Part shown: piece by piece, positions 53,136-62,456 of the stretch
Numbering within the stretch: the first letter of the stretch is position 1
Layout: every line of letters begins with the position of its first letter
NCBI RefSeq assembly: GCF_003284965.1
Contig: NZ_QMEW01000018.1
Location: 36,141 to 100,140, forward strand
Length of the DNA stretch: 64,000 bases
Direction: 5' to 3'
Source: Mycolicibacterium sp. GF69
Lineage (GTDB): Bacteria > Actinomycetota > Actinomycetes > Mycobacteriales > Mycobacteriaceae
The notes under the pieces: model-generated
Told to the model about the DNA's origin: nothing
Database searches by the model: none
What the model saw: only the letters and a program-made list of their open reading frames with translations
Position numbers and translations under genes: made by a program

Positions 53136-53387
53136 CTACTCGGGTGAGAGTTGGTTCGAGTCGGCGAACATGAGGGTGCCCTCGTCGAGCATCACCGCCC
53201 AGCGCCGAGCCGGATCCGCGAAGTGATTGGCGCCGATGTCTACGGACACCGCGGTCATTTCGCCGAAATCCTCGACGATGACGCCGCGCGCCTCCTCGTC
53301 GGTGCCCCCGTTGACGAGGACGCGTACGTCCACCGCCAGTTCCGAGTCGTGGCCTTGCTCCCGGTCATCGACGCTCTGGTCAGCCAC
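53136..53387 (-). CDS. Small conserved hypothetical protein (83 aa)
   Basis: An 83-residue acidic soluble protein: DSELAVDVRVLVNGGTDEEA, then GVIVEDFGEMTAVSVDIGAN, then ADPARRWAVMLDEGTLMFAD. The composition and pattern suggest a compact beta-barrel. I recall similar actinobacterial hypothetical proteins but no function. It is convergent with the PBP gene, 30 bases apart, and follows the DUF2505 gene by about 140 bases on the same strand. Confidence 0.65.
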   Translation of the reverse strand: MADQSVDDREQGHDSELAVDVRVLVNGGTDEEARGVIVEDFGEMTAVSVDIGANHFADPARRWAVMLDEGTLMFADSNQLSPE

Positions 53388-53527
53388 TCTTGTCCTCCTG
53401 ACGCCCGGTCAAGGATCAACGAAGTAGCCAGTGAATCACGAAACTGGGCGTCTAGCTCCGAAAACGGAAACATATTCGCCCTGTGGCCTTTGCTTGCGCG
53501 ATGTGAACCGTTGATTCAGCGCTGGTG

Positions 53528-54031
53528 TCAAGCCCGTTCGCCGATCCACTCCGCGATGAAGCGGAGCGTGTCGGGGATCTGATCGGCCAGTTGGCGACCC
53601 AGCAAGCTCTCGAGTTTCCCGCCGACGAGCGGCACTTTGAATTGAATCGTCCCGCTGCACTTGAGGTGCTCGCCGTCGCTCGTTGGCGACACCATGATGG
53701 TGCTGCGTCCCGAGCCCGGCGCCCCGTGAGCTTTTACGCGGATCTCCCCGCGGGCGGTGGTCCCCTGATCGACGGTCCACGTTTCGCTTTGGACGAGTTC
53801 CAGCCCTCGCGGATAGAGCCTGGAGAACGGAGGAGGTAGCACCGCGTTGCGCAGGTCCTGAACCATCGTCGCCCGCACCGTCCCGTCCGCGTCGACGTCA
53901 AACGAGCGAAGTTCGACCACGTCGCCGTGGGGCTCCAACCGCGCCAACCAGAAGTCCTTCGTGGCGTACGCGGCGTGTATCTGTTGGACACTGACCGAAG
54001 CTTCGACGGAGCATTCGAACGACTTTGGCAT
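53528..54031 (-). CDS. DUF2505 family protein
   Basis: A 167-residue protein of the SRPBCC-like DUF2505 family. It opens MPKSFECSVEASVSVQQIHA AYATKDFW and contains LRSFDVDADGTVRATMVQDL and the C-terminal LGRQLADQIPDTLRFIAEWI. Members are common in mycobacteria, one per several paralogues, with unknown ligands. It lies directly downstream of the tmRNA gene on the same strand, with the tmRNA hairpin terminator between them. Confidence 0.88.
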   Translation of the reverse strand: MPKSFECSVEASVSVQQIHAAYATKDFWLARLEPHGDVVELRSFDVDADGTVRATMVQDLRNAVLPPPFSRLYPRGLELVQSETWTVDQGTTARGEIRVKAHGAPGSGRSTIMVSPTSDGEHLKCSGTIQFKVPLVGGKLESLLGRQLADQIPDTLRFIAEWIGERA

Positions 54032-54124
54032 GGCAGCAGGCTATCGCTGTCGACCCGGAGGCGAAGGTCGCTCCCCTGTCGAGTCGCGCCGGCGCGTCGG
54101 ATCGGCCGAGCCGTCCAACGCAGA

Positions 54125-54152
54125 ACGGGCCAGAACTTTCGCTCTGGCCCGT
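54125..54152 (-). terminator. Hairpin downstream of tmRNA
   Basis: ACGGGCCAGA / TCTGGCCCGT form a perfect 10-bp stem with an 8-base loop, eleven bases beyond the CCA end of the tmRNA. No U run follows. It is the likely 3' boundary of the primary transcript. Confidence 0.75.
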
Positions 54153-54162
54153 ACTCGTTGAG

Positions 54163-54528
54163 TGGAGCTGCCGGGAATTGAACCCGGGTCCTACGGCGTT
54201 CCCTCAAGACTTCTCCGTGCGCAGTTCGCTATGCCTCTACTCGGATCTCCTGATCACGCGAACGAGTCAGGATGACGATCCCAGTCGCTGTTTGATGTCC
54301 CCACAGGTCCCGCGACCGAACCCGTAGGTGGGTCCCTCTAGCTGATGCCAGGATCCGGGCCGAGGGCGCTCCCGGGCTGACAGACTCACAGTCGCTTAGG
54401 CAGCGAGTGCGAAGTCGCGCTGATTGGAATCGGCGCTTAATTGGTTGCAACGACGCTTACGGTGGTCTCTTGCCTGCACCGGCACGCTTCCCTTGATTCG
54501 ACGCTCGAAGTCGAAACCGTTCAGCCCC
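54163..54528 (-). ncRNA. ssrA: Transfer-messenger RNA (tmRNA)
   Basis: A 366-base tmRNA. The 5' end GGGGCTGAACGGTTTCGACT pairs with the 3' CAGCTCC before CCA (7-bp acceptor stem, with one G-U), and GGGTTCAATTCCCGG is the T arm. The tag frame at 54434-54396 reads GCC GAT TCC AAT CAG CGC GAC TTC GCA CTC GCT GCC TAA, giving ADSNQRDFALAA. This matches the mycobacterial tag type (ADSHQRDYALAA in M. tuberculosis as I recall), with Asn and Phe substitutions. It rescues stalled ribosomes together with SmpB, whose gene lies 1 kb upstream. The gene is intact, and its 3' end is not duplicated nearby. Confidence 0.97.
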
Positions 54529-54641
54529 TTGTGTAGTTATCTAACAACGTGCCCGCCGACCAGCGGCAGGACATTTCATCTTACGCGACCTACAACAGCC
54601 CACGCCAAGTATTTATGCCCGGGATGCCCTGTTACCGCTGA

Positions 54642-55475
54642 TCAGATCACGTAGTTGAGGTGCTCGACGACCCGTCTGCCGACGGTTTCGTCGCCCGCAT
54701 AGCGGATTGCCTCCGCGTGCTCAGCCAGTGGCGTGCGTCCGCCGGCGAGCCGGGCGAACAGCAGGGCGTCGAGTGTGATGGTCGCCGTCGGTTCGGCGCC
54801 GCCGAAATCGTCGACCACCTGACCGCGACCGTCGACGGCGACGTTGATCGTCCGTCCCACCGGACCCGTCAGCACGATCGACACGCGCGAACCCTCCGGT
54901 GCCCGACCCAGCTTGCCGACCACGAACCCCATACTGGCCGCCATCTCGTCGAGCGCCAGCTGCGCCGGGGCACCGGCCGGCTGAGTGTGTTGCCCGACCG
55001 CGTCGCGGATGTCGTGTTCGTGCATCCAGCAGTCGAACACCCGCACCCGCATGAACCGGCCGTAAGTGTCGGGCCCTGCCGGCGTTGCGGTGACGGCATT
55101 CCAGTCGGTTTCCGACATCGCATTCAGCGTGTCTCGCCGCTCAGTAGTGATGCCCCGGTACCTCTGTCGCAGTTGGTCCGCCGGACGGTCGCGAAGTTCG
55201 CGCACCCACCGCTCGTTGAGCGCACCGATGTCGTTGCGGACGTGCTCGAGCGTCGACACATCGATGTCAGCGTCCGGCGTGTCGGCCCCCTGCAGTATCG
55301 ACTCGGTTCCGATCACGTGTGCGACGACGTCGCGCACCGACCACCCCGGCAGCGAGGTCGGCGCCTGCCACTGCTCGTCTGCCAATCCGTCGACAAGGTC
55401 GCCGATCGCATCGAATTGCGCGAACAGCGCGTCGAGCACCGTCGCCTTGTCGAGGACAGTCACCGGCCGGGCCAC
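54642..55475 (-). CDS. Mycothiol-dependent maleylpyruvate isomerase-type protein
   Basis: A 277-residue DinB/MDMPI-fold protein. The N-terminal helical domain has metal-type residues in LPGWSVRDVVAHVIGTESIL and VFDCWMHEHDIRDAVG (His-Glu-His pattern). The C-terminal part (about 190-277, ITLDALLFARLAGGRT) is SCP2-like. Proteins of this kind use mycothiol in thiol transfer or isomerisation, and the exact reaction is unknown. It lies between smpB and ssrA on the same strand, about 110 bases from each. Confidence 0.88.
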   Translation of the reverse strand: MARPVTVLDKATVLDALFAQFDAIGDLVDGLADEQWQAPTSLPGWSVRDVVAHVIGTESILQGADTPDADIDVSTLEHVRNDIGALNERWVRELRDRPADQLRQRYRGITTERRDTLNAMSETDWNAVTATPAGPDTYGRFMRVRVFDCWMHEHDIRDAVGQHTQPAGAPAQLALDEMAASMGFVVGKLGRAPEGSRVSIVLTGPVGRTINVAVDGRGQVVDDFGGAEPTATITLDALLFARLAGGRTPLAEHAEAIRYAGDETVGRRVVEHLNYVI

Positions 55476-55588
55476 CCGCTGATGCTGTCATGCCTCACGC
55501 GGCGAGTGACCACGTTTGCAGGCACTCGAGCGGCGTGTCGCCGAGCAGCCCCGGTCGCGCCCGGCAGGGAAGCCGAGGCAAGAGAGGG

Positions 55589-56095
55589 TTAGGTCATGCC
55601 CTTGGCGCGCCGGCCCAACTCGCGGGTGATCTCCCGCGCAGCGTCGCGGCGGGCCAGGTCCTGACGTTTGTCGCGGGCCTCTTTACCGCGGGCCAGCGCC
55701 AGTTCGACCTTCACCTTGCCGTCGGTGAAGTACAGCGACAGCGGCACCAGCGTGAGGTTGCCGTCCCGGATTCGACCGATCAGCTGATCAATCTGCCTGC
55801 GATGCAACAACAGTTTCCGGTTGCGCCGCGGTGCGTGGTTGGTCCAGCTGCCGTGGTGATATTCTGGGATGTGAACGTTGCGCAGCCACACCTCGCCGTC
55901 GTCGACCGTGGCGAACGCGTCGGCTAGCGATGCCTGCCCGTCCCGCAGGCTCTTCACCTCGGTGCCGACCAGCTGGATACCGGCCTCGAAGGTCTCCAGG
56001 ATCGAATAGTTGTGCCGGGCTTTGCGATTCGACGCGACGATCTTGTTGTTGCTGTTCCGCGCCGAGTCGGCTTTCTTGGCTCCCTGCTTCGCCAT
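55589..56095 (-). CDS. smpB: SsrA-binding protein SmpB
   Basis: A 168-residue SmpB. The family core is complete: [54 protein letters not shown], and the basic C-terminal tail [20 protein letters not shown]. SmpB binds tmRNA and places it in the ribosomal A site. A short N-terminal stretch of about 15 residues ([18 protein letters not shown]) is longer than in some homologues. It follows ftsX by two bases, in the order usual for mycobacteria. Confidence 0.97.
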   Translation of the reverse strand: MAKQGAKKADSARNSNNKIVASNRKARHNYSILETFEAGIQLVGTEVKSLRDGQASLADAFATVDDGEVWLRNVHIPEYHHGSWTNHAPRRNRKLLLHRRQIDQLIGRIRDGNLTLVPLSLYFTDGKVKVELALARGKEARDKRQDLARRDAAREITRELGRRAKGMT

Positions 56096-56097
56096 CG

Positions 56098-56994
56098 CTA
56101 CCTTCGGATGTAGAGCCGAAGTGTGACGTAGGCGGTGATTCCGGACATCGCCAAACCCAAGAACAGCATCAACGGCGCGCTGAAATACAGCACGTCCTGC
56201 CAGTCCACCTTGGCGATCAGGTTCGCCTGATAGAACTGGTTCAGCGCATTTTCCAGGAACAACGCCCGCACGAGTACCAGCCCGATGATCGCGATGACAA
56301 CGCCGATCAACGCGGCCAACATCGCCTCCACAAGGAACGGCAGCTGGGTATACCAGCGGCTGGCGCCGACCAGTCGCATGATGCCGATCTCGGTGCGTCT
56401 GGTGTACGCCGCGACTTGAACCATGTTGGCGATCAACAGGACTGCGCCGATCGCCTGCACCAACGCCACCGCGAATGCGGCGTTGCTGATGCCGTCGAGC
56501 ACCGCGAACAACCGGTCGATCAGATCCTTCTGGTTGAGCACGTTGAGCACACCCGGTTGGCCGACCATCGCCTCGTCGAAGTCCTGATGCTGCTCGGGGT
56601 CGTCGAGCTTGACGATGAACGACGCCGGGAACGCGTCGCGGCCCGCGACGTCCTTGTACTGCGGGAACTTCTTGATGGCGTCGTCGTAGGCCTCGTCGCG
56701 GTTGAGGAACCGCACCGAACGCACGTCGTCACGGTCCTCGATCTGCTGGCGCAGCGCCTTACACGGATCGCCGTCGCACGTCGGGTCGTTGGCCGAGATG
56801 TCGTTGGTCAGAAAGACCTGGCTCTCCACGCGATCCAGGTAGATGTTGCGGGACTGGTCGGCGAGTCGAATGACGAGCAGGCCGCCGCCGAACAGTCCGA
56901 TCGAGATGGCGGTCGTCAGGATCATCGCCACGGTCATGGTGACGTTGCGACGAAATCCGGTGAGGACCTCGTTGATGAGGAAGCCGAAGCGCAC
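56098..56994 (-). CDS. ftsX: Cell division protein FtsX
   Basis: A 298-residue membrane protein with four transmembrane helices (about 21-42, 172-195, 222-248, 270-292) and an external loop between helices 1 and 2. It opens [20 protein letters not shown]. The large loop has two cysteines (C57 and C62 in [11 protein letters not shown]) as in mycobacterial FtsX, where they bridge. FtsX with FtsE controls a peptidoglycan hydrolase across the membrane during division. It overlaps ftsE by one base. Confidence 0.97.
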   Translation of the reverse strand: MRFGFLINEVLTGFRRNVTMTVAMILTTAISIGLFGGGLLVIRLADQSRNIYLDRVESQVFLTNDISANDPTCDGDPCKALRQQIEDRDDVRSVRFLNRDEAYDDAIKKFPQYKDVAGRDAFPASFIVKLDDPEQHQDFDEAMVGQPGVLNVLNQKDLIDRLFAVLDGISNAAFAVALVQAIGAVLLIANMVQVAAYTRRTEIGIMRLVGASRWYTQLPFLVEAMLAALIGVVIAIIGLVLVRALFLENALNQFYQANLIAKVDWQDVLYFSAPLMLFLGLAMSGITAYVTLRLYIRR

Positions 56995-57686
56995 TAGCGA
57001 TCCATTCCGTAGACGCCGCGCTGCTCGTCGCGAATCAGCCGGCCGAGTTCGAGTTCGACGACCCGCTGGCGCATTGAGTCGACGATGTGGTGGTCGTGGG
57101 TGGCCATCAAGACCGTGGTTCCGGTGCGGTTGATCCGCTCCAGGAGATCCATGATGTCCTTGCTGGTCTCGGGGTCCAGGTTGCCGGTGGGTTCGTCGGC
57201 GAGCAGCACCAGGGGCCGGTTGACGAAGGCGCGGGCGATCGCCACACGCTGCTGTTCGCCGCCGGAAAGTTCGGCGGGCAGCCGGTTGGCCTTGCCCGAC
57301 AGGCCGACCATTTCCAACACGTCGGGCACCACCCGGTTGATGGTCTCCGCCCGCTTGCCGATCACCTCGAGCGCGAACGCGACGTTCTCAAAGACGCTCT
57401 TCTGCTGTAGTAGCCGGAAGTCCTGGAACACGCAGCCGATCACCTGCCGCAGGCTCGGGATGTGGCGTCCGGGCAGCTTGTTGACGTGGAACTTCGACAC
57501 CTGGATGTCGCCGTGGGTCGGGTTGTCCTCAGCGAGCAGCAGTCGCATGAACGTCGACTTGCCCGACCCCGAAGGACCGATGAGGAAGACGAACTCACCC
57601 TTGTCGATCTTGACCGACACGTTGTCGAGCGCGGGCCGCGCAGACGACTTGTACTGCTTCGTCACGTTGTTGAGGGTGATCATCAC
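56994..57686 (-). CDS. ftsE: Cell division ATP-binding protein FtsE
   Basis: A 230-residue ABC ATPase. Walker A is [11 protein letters not shown], the signature is LSGGEQQR, Walker B is [12 protein letters not shown] and the H-loop is [10 protein letters not shown]. The start [20 protein letters not shown] is typical of FtsE. It powers FtsX at the divisome. The overlap with ftsX indicates coupled translation. Confidence 0.98.
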   Translation of the reverse strand: MMITLNNVTKQYKSSARPALDNVSVKIDKGEFVFLIGPSGSGKSTFMRLLLAEDNPTHGDIQVSKFHVNKLPGRHIPSLRQVIGCVFQDFRLLQQKSVFENVAFALEVIGKRAETINRVVPDVLEMVGLSGKANRLPAELSGGEQQRVAIARAFVNRPLVLLADEPTGNLDPETSKDIMDLLERINRTGTTVLMATHDHHIVDSMRQRVVELELGRLIRDEQRGVYGMDR

Positions 57687-57719
57687 GGTCCGTCAGTGTA
57701 GCCGGGGAACAGCGGTGCC

Positions 57720-58151
57720 CTAGCTGGGCGGAGTCGTGGCCGGCGCCGGTGACGGCAGCAGCTGCGGAAGCCGGGGCATCAGGGGCGGCTCCTCGGTCGG
57801 GGTCGGCGTCGTCTCCGGTGAGTCGCCGGGCTCGGTCCCGGTCGTCGGTGTGTCGGTCGGGCTGCTCGGCGTCTCGGTCGGACTCGTCGTGGTGGTCGTC
57901 GATGTCGTCGTCGGTGTGGTCGTGGTGGTCGTGTACTCCGGTTCGGTGGTCCGGCGCACGTTGGTGCGCGGCACCCAGGTGTAGTTCGGGTCCGGCACGA
58001 ATCCGGGCGGGACGATCGCGGGAGCGGGCGGCGGTTCGGCGGGTGCAGGCTCGAAGGTCTGGTTCACCCAGAACAGCGCCGCGAACGCGACGATGAGCAC
58101 CACCGTCGACACGCGTATCCGGCCGAGCCGGCGGTTCAGCCAGCTCGTCAC
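57720..58151 (-). CDS. Pro/Thr-rich membrane-anchored protein (Rv3103c-like)
   Basis: A 143-residue protein with one N-terminal membrane helix (RVSTVVLIVAFAALFWVNQT, about residues 13-32). A short conserved part follows (GFVPDPNYTWVPRTNVRRTT, about 50-69), then a Thr/Pro/Ser-rich tail to the end. It occupies the place of Rv3103c in the M. tuberculosis cluster between mscS and ftsE. The tail may be O-mannosylated and reach the wall (inference). It overlaps the MscS gene by four bases. Confidence 0.85.
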   Translation of the reverse strand: MTSWLNRRLGRIRVSTVVLIVAFAALFWVNQTFEPAPAEPPPAPAIVPPGFVPDPNYTWVPRTNVRRTTEPEYTTTTTTPTTTSTTTTTSPTETPSSPTDTPTTGTEPGDSPETTPTPTEEPPLMPRLPQLLPSPAPATTPPS

Positions 58152-59128
58152 TTCTTCTGCTCCGGCGGTCCCTGAGTACCTTCCTCGGCGCCACCGGCGG
58201 TTGCCGGGTGGACGATGGCCTCGACCATCGGGGTCGCACCGTCGCCGGGCGAACCGATTCCGGCGCGGCGCAGGGCGGCGATCACCAGGACGCGGATGCG
58301 TCGGCCCACCTCGAACTGCTTACCCGGCAGCGTGCGCGCGACCATCCGGAGATTCACCGTGTCGATCCCGATGCTCTCCACCCCCATCAGCTGGGGCGCG
58401 TCGAGCATGAGTTCGCTCAGCGCGGGGTCCTCGGTCGCGTTCTCTGCGACGCCGTGCAGCAGGTCGTTGACCACGTTGAGGTCCGACGACGTCGGCACCG
58501 GAATGTCGATGACGGCGCGGGCCCAGTCCTTCGACAGGTTCAGCGACCGGACGATGTTCCCGTTGGGGATGGTGTACATCTCGCCTTCGGGTGTGCGCAG
58601 TTTGGTCACCCGCAGCGTGACCTCCTCCACGGTGCCCAGCGACTCCTCCGACGCGCCCACCATGCTCAGCTGCACCAGATCGCCGAACCCGTACTGCCTT
58701 TCGGTGATGATGAAGAAACCGGCCAGCAGGTCCTGCACCAGTTTCTGCGCACCGAAGCCAAGCGCGGCGCCCAACACCGCGGCCGGCGCGACCAGCGACC
58801 CGACCGGGATGGCAAGTGTGTCGGTGATCTGAACGGCCACCACGATGAACAGCAGCGCCACCGAGACCCAGGAAATCACCGAGGCGACCGCCTGGCGGTG
58901 CTTGGTGCTCTCGGAGCGGACCAGCTGGTCGCTCTCCTCGTATTCAGCGTCGATGCGACGGACGACGCGGCTCGCACCCCAGGTGATGAACCGGGCCGCC
59001 AGCAGCGCCCCGATGACCAGCAGTGCGATCGTCACGCCGCGGCCGAGGATCCAGGTGCCGATATCGCCTTCCCAGAACCCCTGCCAGCGGTCGCCCAAGG
59101 ACAGCGCGATCACGTCGTCACTCGTCAT
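58148..59128 (-). CDS. MscS family mechanosensitive ion channel
   Basis: A 326-residue channel. Three transmembrane segments lie at about 28-50, 81-105 and 110-135. The pore helix region is [20 protein letters not shown] and the following beta domain starts [12 protein letters not shown]. The cytoplasmic part ends in a Glu/Gly/Pro-rich tail ([12 protein letters not shown]). It releases solutes at low osmolarity. I chose the ATG at 59128. The longer frame to 59257 runs antisense-like through prfB. It overlaps the end of prfB by eleven bases. Confidence 0.93.
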   Translation of the reverse strand: MTSDDVIALSLGDRWQGFWEGDIGTWILGRGVTIALLVIGALLAARFITWGASRVVRRIDAEYEESDQLVRSESTKHRQAVASVISWVSVALLFIVVAVQITDTLAIPVGSLVAPAAVLGAALGFGAQKLVQDLLAGFFIITERQYGFGDLVQLSMVGASEESLGTVEEVTLRVTKLRTPEGEMYTIPNGNIVRSLNLSKDWARAVIDIPVPTSSDLNVVNDLLHGVAENATEDPALSELMLDAPQLMGVESIGIDTVNLRMVARTLPGKQFEVGRRIRVLVIAALRRAGIGSPGDGATPMVEAIVHPATAGGAEEGTQGPPEQKK

Positions 59129-60224
59129 TTTGACTCTTGCGCCAACGGATTCCGGCCTCCAGGAAGCCATCAATGTCGCCGTCGAGCACCGCAGCCGGGT
59201 TGCCGACCTCGAATTCGGTCCGCAGGTCCTTGACCATCTGGTAGGGGTGCAGCACATAGGACCGCATCTGGTTGCCCCACGAGCTGCCGCCGTCGCCCTT
59301 GAGGGCGTCCATTTCGGCGCGTTCCTCTAAACGCTTGCGCTCCAACAGCTTTGCCTGCAAAACCCGCATCGCTGAGACCTTGTTCTGCAACTGCGACTTT
59401 TCGTTCTGGCAGGTGACCACGATGCCGGTCGGGATGTGGGTGAGACGGACGGCCGAGTCGGTGGTGTTGACCGACTGACCACCGGGCCCACTGGACCGGT
59501 ACACGTCGACGCGCACGTCGCTTTCCGGAATCTCGATGTGGTCGGTGGTGTCGACGACCGGCAGCACCTCGACATCGGCGAACGACGTCTGCCTGCGGCT
59601 CTGGTTGTCGAACGGGCTGATGCGCACGAGGCGGTGAGTGCCCTGCTCGACCGAAAGCGTGCCGTACGCGAACGGCGCGTGCACCGCGAACGTCGCACTC
59701 TTGATGCCGGCCTCTTCGGCGTAGGAGGTGTCGAACACCTCGACCGGGTAGTTGTGCTGCTCGGCCCAGCGGATGTACATCCGCATCAGCATCTCGGCCC
59801 AGTCCGCTGCGTCCACCCCGCCTGCGCCGGACCGGATCGTGACGACGGCTTCGCGCTCGTCGTATTCGCCGGACAGCAGGGTGCGCACCTCCATCGCTTC
59901 GATGTCCTCGCGCAGTTGCTTGAGTTCGACGTCGGCTTCTGCGAGTGCGTCGGCGCCGCCGTCCTCTGCGGCCAGCTCGTAGAGCACCGGCAGGTCGTCG
60001 ACCCGCTGCCGCAGTTCCTCCACGCGACGCAACTCACCCTGGGTGTGCGACAACTCGCTGGTGACCTTCTGGGCGCGCGCCTGGTCATCCCACAGGTTCG
60101 GGTCGGATGCCTCGTGCTCGAGCTTTTCGATGCGACCGCGAAGGCCGTCGACGTCGAGCACCCGCTCCACCGTGGTCAGGGTGGAGTCAAGGGCGGCGAG
60201 GTCGGCTTGACGGTCAGGCTCCAC
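59118..60224 (-). CDS. prfB: Peptide chain release factor 2
   Basis: A 368-residue RF2. The stop-codon reading motif is S-P-F in [12 protein letters not shown] and the catalytic G-G-Q is in [20 protein letters not shown]. It reads UGA and UAA. Unlike many bacterial prfB genes, the frame is continuous from the ATG at 60224 ([20 protein letters not shown]), with no internal UGA frameshift site in the N-terminal region. It is divergent from fprA, 162 bases apart, as in M. tuberculosis. Confidence 0.97.
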   Translation of the reverse strand: MEPDRQADLAALDSTLTTVERVLDVDGLRGRIEKLEHEASDPNLWDDQARAQKVTSELSHTQGELRRVEELRQRVDDLPVLYELAAEDGGADALAEADVELKQLREDIEAMEVRTLLSGEYDEREAVVTIRSGAGGVDAADWAEMLMRMYIRWAEQHNYPVEVFDTSYAEEAGIKSATFAVHAPFAYGTLSVEQGTHRLVRISPFDNQSRRQTSFADVEVLPVVDTTDHIEIPESDVRVDVYRSSGPGGQSVNTTDSAVRLTHIPTGIVVTCQNEKSQLQNKVSAMRVLQAKLLERKRLEERAEMDALKGDGGSSWGNQMRSYVLHPYQMVKDLRTEFEVGNPAAVLDGDIDGFLEAGIRWRKSQNDE

Positions 60225-60386
60225 GGGAGTTCAGGTTACCCGTGAGCCGATTGGCGCCGGTTCTCACGACTGGCGGCAACGAAGGCGGTGCGCGATCTAG
60301 CATCGGGTGGGTAACCAGCCCAGCCCCGTCGCGACAGCCCTTTGCGCGGGGTCGGGCAGCGACAGAAAGCGTGACAAAAGGTATCC

Positions 60387-61772
60387 ATGCGCCCATACCA
60401 CGTTGCCATCGTCGGCTCCGGCCCCTCGGGTTACTTCGCCGCGGCGTCGTTGCTCAAATTCGCCGATTCTCGGGAGTCGCAAGACGACGCGAGCCAGAAA
60501 AGAGATGTGCGCGTCGACATGCTGGAGATGCTGCCGACCCCGTGGGGTCTCGTGCGTTCCGGCGTGGCTCCCGACCATCCGAAGATCAAGTCGATCAGCG
60601 CCCAGTTCGAGAAGACCGCCGGGGACCCGCGGTTCCGGTTCTTCGGCAACATAGCCGTCGGTGAGCACGTGAATTGCACCGAGCTGGCCGAACGCTACGA
60701 CGCGGTGATCTACGCCGTCGGTGCGCAGTCCGACCGGGCGCTGGGTATCCCCGGTGAGGAGCTGCCCGGCAGCGTCGCCGCCGTCGACTTCGTCGGCTGG
60801 TACAACGCCCATCCCCACTTCGAGGAGATCGCGCCGGACATCTCCAGCGGTCGCGCCGTGGTGATCGGCAACGGCAACGTTGCGCTCGACGTCGCGCGGA
60901 TCCTCGTCACCGATCCCGACGTGCTGCGTGCGACGGACATCGCCGACCACGCCTTGAAGTCGCTGCACGACCGCGGCGTGGAGGAGGTGCTCGTCATCGG
61001 CAGGCGCGGGCCGCTGCAGGCGCCGTTCACCACGTTGGAGTTGCGCGAGCTCGGCCACCTCGAGGGCCTCGGCGACGTGGACGTGATCATCGATCCCGCC
61101 GACTTCGCCGACATCACCGACGACGATCTAGAGGCGGCCGGCAAGACCGTGCGCAACAACATCAAGGTGCTGCGCGGGTACGCCGAACAGACGCCGAAAA
61201 ATGCCAAGCGGCGCATCGTGTTCCGGTTCCGCACCTCGCCGATCGAGATCAAGGGCGACGGTCGGGTCGAATCGATCGTGCTCGGGCGCAACGAGTTGCT
61301 CGATGAGCAGGGCCGCATCGTCGCCAAGGACACCGGTGAGCGCGAGGAGGTACCCGCCCAGCTGGTGGTGCGCGCCGTCGGTTATCGCGGTGTCCCGACG
61401 CCCGGTCTGCCGTTCGACGAGCGAAGCGGCACGATTCCGCACACCAGCGGCCGTATCGAGGGCAGCCGCAACGAGTACGTCGTCGGTTGGATCAAGCGGG
61501 GTCCCACCGGTGTCATCGGCAGCAACAAGAGCGACTCACAGGAAACCGTCGACACGCTGCTCGCGGACCTGGCCGGCGCGCAGTTGACCGATTTCGACGA
61601 GAACCATTCGCGGCTTCTGGCGGAGTGGCTGGTCGAGCGGCAGCCGAAGGTAGTCACCGACGACCACTGGCGGGTGATCGACGAGTACGAACGGTCAGCC
61701 GGTGAACCGCACGGCCGGCCGCGGGTGAAGTTGACGAGCGTGGCGGAGATGTTGCGGATCGGGCACGGCTGA
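60387..61772 (+). CDS. fprA: NADPH-ferredoxin reductase FprA
   Basis: A 461-residue adrenodoxin-reductase-type flavoprotein. The FAD motif is VAIVGSGPSGYFAAASLLKF at the N-terminus, and the NADP motif is AVVIGNGNVALDVARIL (about 156-172). The family motif MLEMLPTPWGLVRSGVAPDHPKIK is present near residue 48, and the end has GWIKRGPTGVIGSNKSDS. It passes electrons from NADPH to ferredoxins, for example for P450 or Rieske enzymes. RBS: AAAAGG ten bases before the ATG. Confidence 0.97.
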   Translation: MRPYHVAIVGSGPSGYFAAASLLKFADSRESQDDASQKRDVRVDMLEMLPTPWGLVRSGVAPDHPKIKSISAQFEKTAGDPRFRFFGNIAVGEHVNCTELAERYDAVIYAVGAQSDRALGIPGEELPGSVAAVDFVGWYNAHPHFEEIAPDISSGRAVVIGNGNVALDVARILVTDPDVLRATDIADHALKSLHDRGVEEVLVIGRRGPLQAPFTTLELRELGHLEGLGDVDVIIDPADFADITDDDLEAAGKTVRNNIKVLRGYAEQTPKNAKRRIVFRFRTSPIEIKGDGRVESIVLGRNELLDEQGRIVAKDTGEREEVPAQLVVRAVGYRGVPTPGLPFDERSGTIPHTSGRIEGSRNEYVVGWIKRGPTGVIGSNKSDSQETVDTLLADLAGAQLTDFDENHSRLLAEWLVERQPKVVTDDHWRVIDEYERSAGEPHGRPRVKLTSVAEMLRIGHG

Positions 61773-61791
61773 TACTTGTCCCCACCGGTGA

Positions 61792-62124
61792 TTTCGACTG
61801 AGCGGCTCACCCGTCGCTTTGGTCGCCACCGTGGGAATGGCCGCCTACGGTCTCGCCCTACTGATCGGTGCGGCGACCGGAAGCCGCGGGCTGGCGTTGG
61901 GTTTGACGTCGGCCGTCGTCGCCGTCGCTTACCTGATCAATTCGTTGGCGCCGCTGATCGACTGGCTGCGCCCGGCCCGCTTCGCATCGCCGTTCTTCTA
62001 CGCCGTCGGCGACAGCCAACTCAAAAACGGGCTATCGCCCGCGTGGGCTGGCGTGCTGGTGGGGACCACCCTGGTTTTCGCGGTCGCTGCCGTTGCGGCA
62101 TTCAACCGCCTCGACGTCCACTGA
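61792..62124 (+). pseudogene. C-terminal remnant of an ABC-2 type permease
   Basis: The frame is open from 61792, just after a stop, and reads FRLSGSPVALVATVGMAAYG. It then has three hydrophobic segments and ends AAVAAFNRLDVH. It looks like the last part of an ABC-2 permease of the kind found in mycobacterial antibiotic or polyketide exporters (sequences such as LINSLAPLIDWLRPARFASP and FFYAVGDSQLKNGL). The rest of the gene and its ATPase are missing, and no good start codon or RBS exists. It begins 19 bases after fprA. A possible TTG start at 61819 would give 101 residues. Confidence 0.7.
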
Positions 62125-62231
62125 GCGGTTGGCGCTTGAAAATTGCAGTCAACGCTGTGATTCCTGCCGGCGAACGACCCTGACGGCAATTTGGACGCTC
62201 GATCAGGCCGAGGTTTGGTGTACAAGATGTG

Positions 62232-62237
62232 TATCCT
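62232..62237 (+). promoter_or_regulatory. vapB: Probable -10 box of leaderless vapBC mRNA
   Basis: TATCCT fits TANNNT and lies six bases before the ATG at 62244, so the transcript would begin at or within one or two bases of the start codon. No SD sequence precedes the ATG. Repeats of GTGTAT (62230-62234 region and 62240-62245) around it may form the VapBC operator. Confidence 0.5.
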
Positions 62238-62243
62238 AGGTGT

Positions 62244-62456
62244 ATGTCCCGGACGAATATCGACCTCGACGATCGACTCGTCGACGAGGTAATGCGCCGG
62301 TTCGCCGTGTCAACGAAGCGCGAGGCCGTCGACCTAGCTCTGCGGCGCCTCGTGGGAGTACCGCTCACCAGCGACTTTCTCGTCAGCCTCGAAGGAGTGG
62401 GCTGGGAAGGCGATCTAGCGGAGATGCGGAGCGACCCACCGGTGGACCTGGCTTGA
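62244..62456 (+). CDS. vapB: VapB family antitoxin
   Basis: A 70-residue antitoxin. The N-terminal ribbon-helix-helix region is [20 protein letters not shown], followed by [18 protein letters not shown] and a C-terminal toxin-binding tail ([19 protein letters not shown]). The motif [10 protein letters not shown] is the usual VapC-binding end. It overlaps the toxin gene by four bases. Start: ATG at 62244 after a probable -10 box, suggesting a leaderless mRNA. Confidence 0.93.
   Translation: MSRTNIDLDDRLVDEVMRRFAVSTKREAVDLALRRLVGVPLTSDFLVSLEGVGWEGDLAEMRSDPPVDLA

Noticed and set aside
54163..54190. Phage or island attachment site at the ssrA 3' end
   Set aside because: tmRNA ends are common integration sites, but no second copy of the end and no integrase is in the window.
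57736..58096. Plus-strand frames (82 and 115 aa) over the Thr/Pro-rich gene
   Set aside because: They mirror the Thr-rich repeats of the real minus-strand gene (Val/Ser-rich translation).
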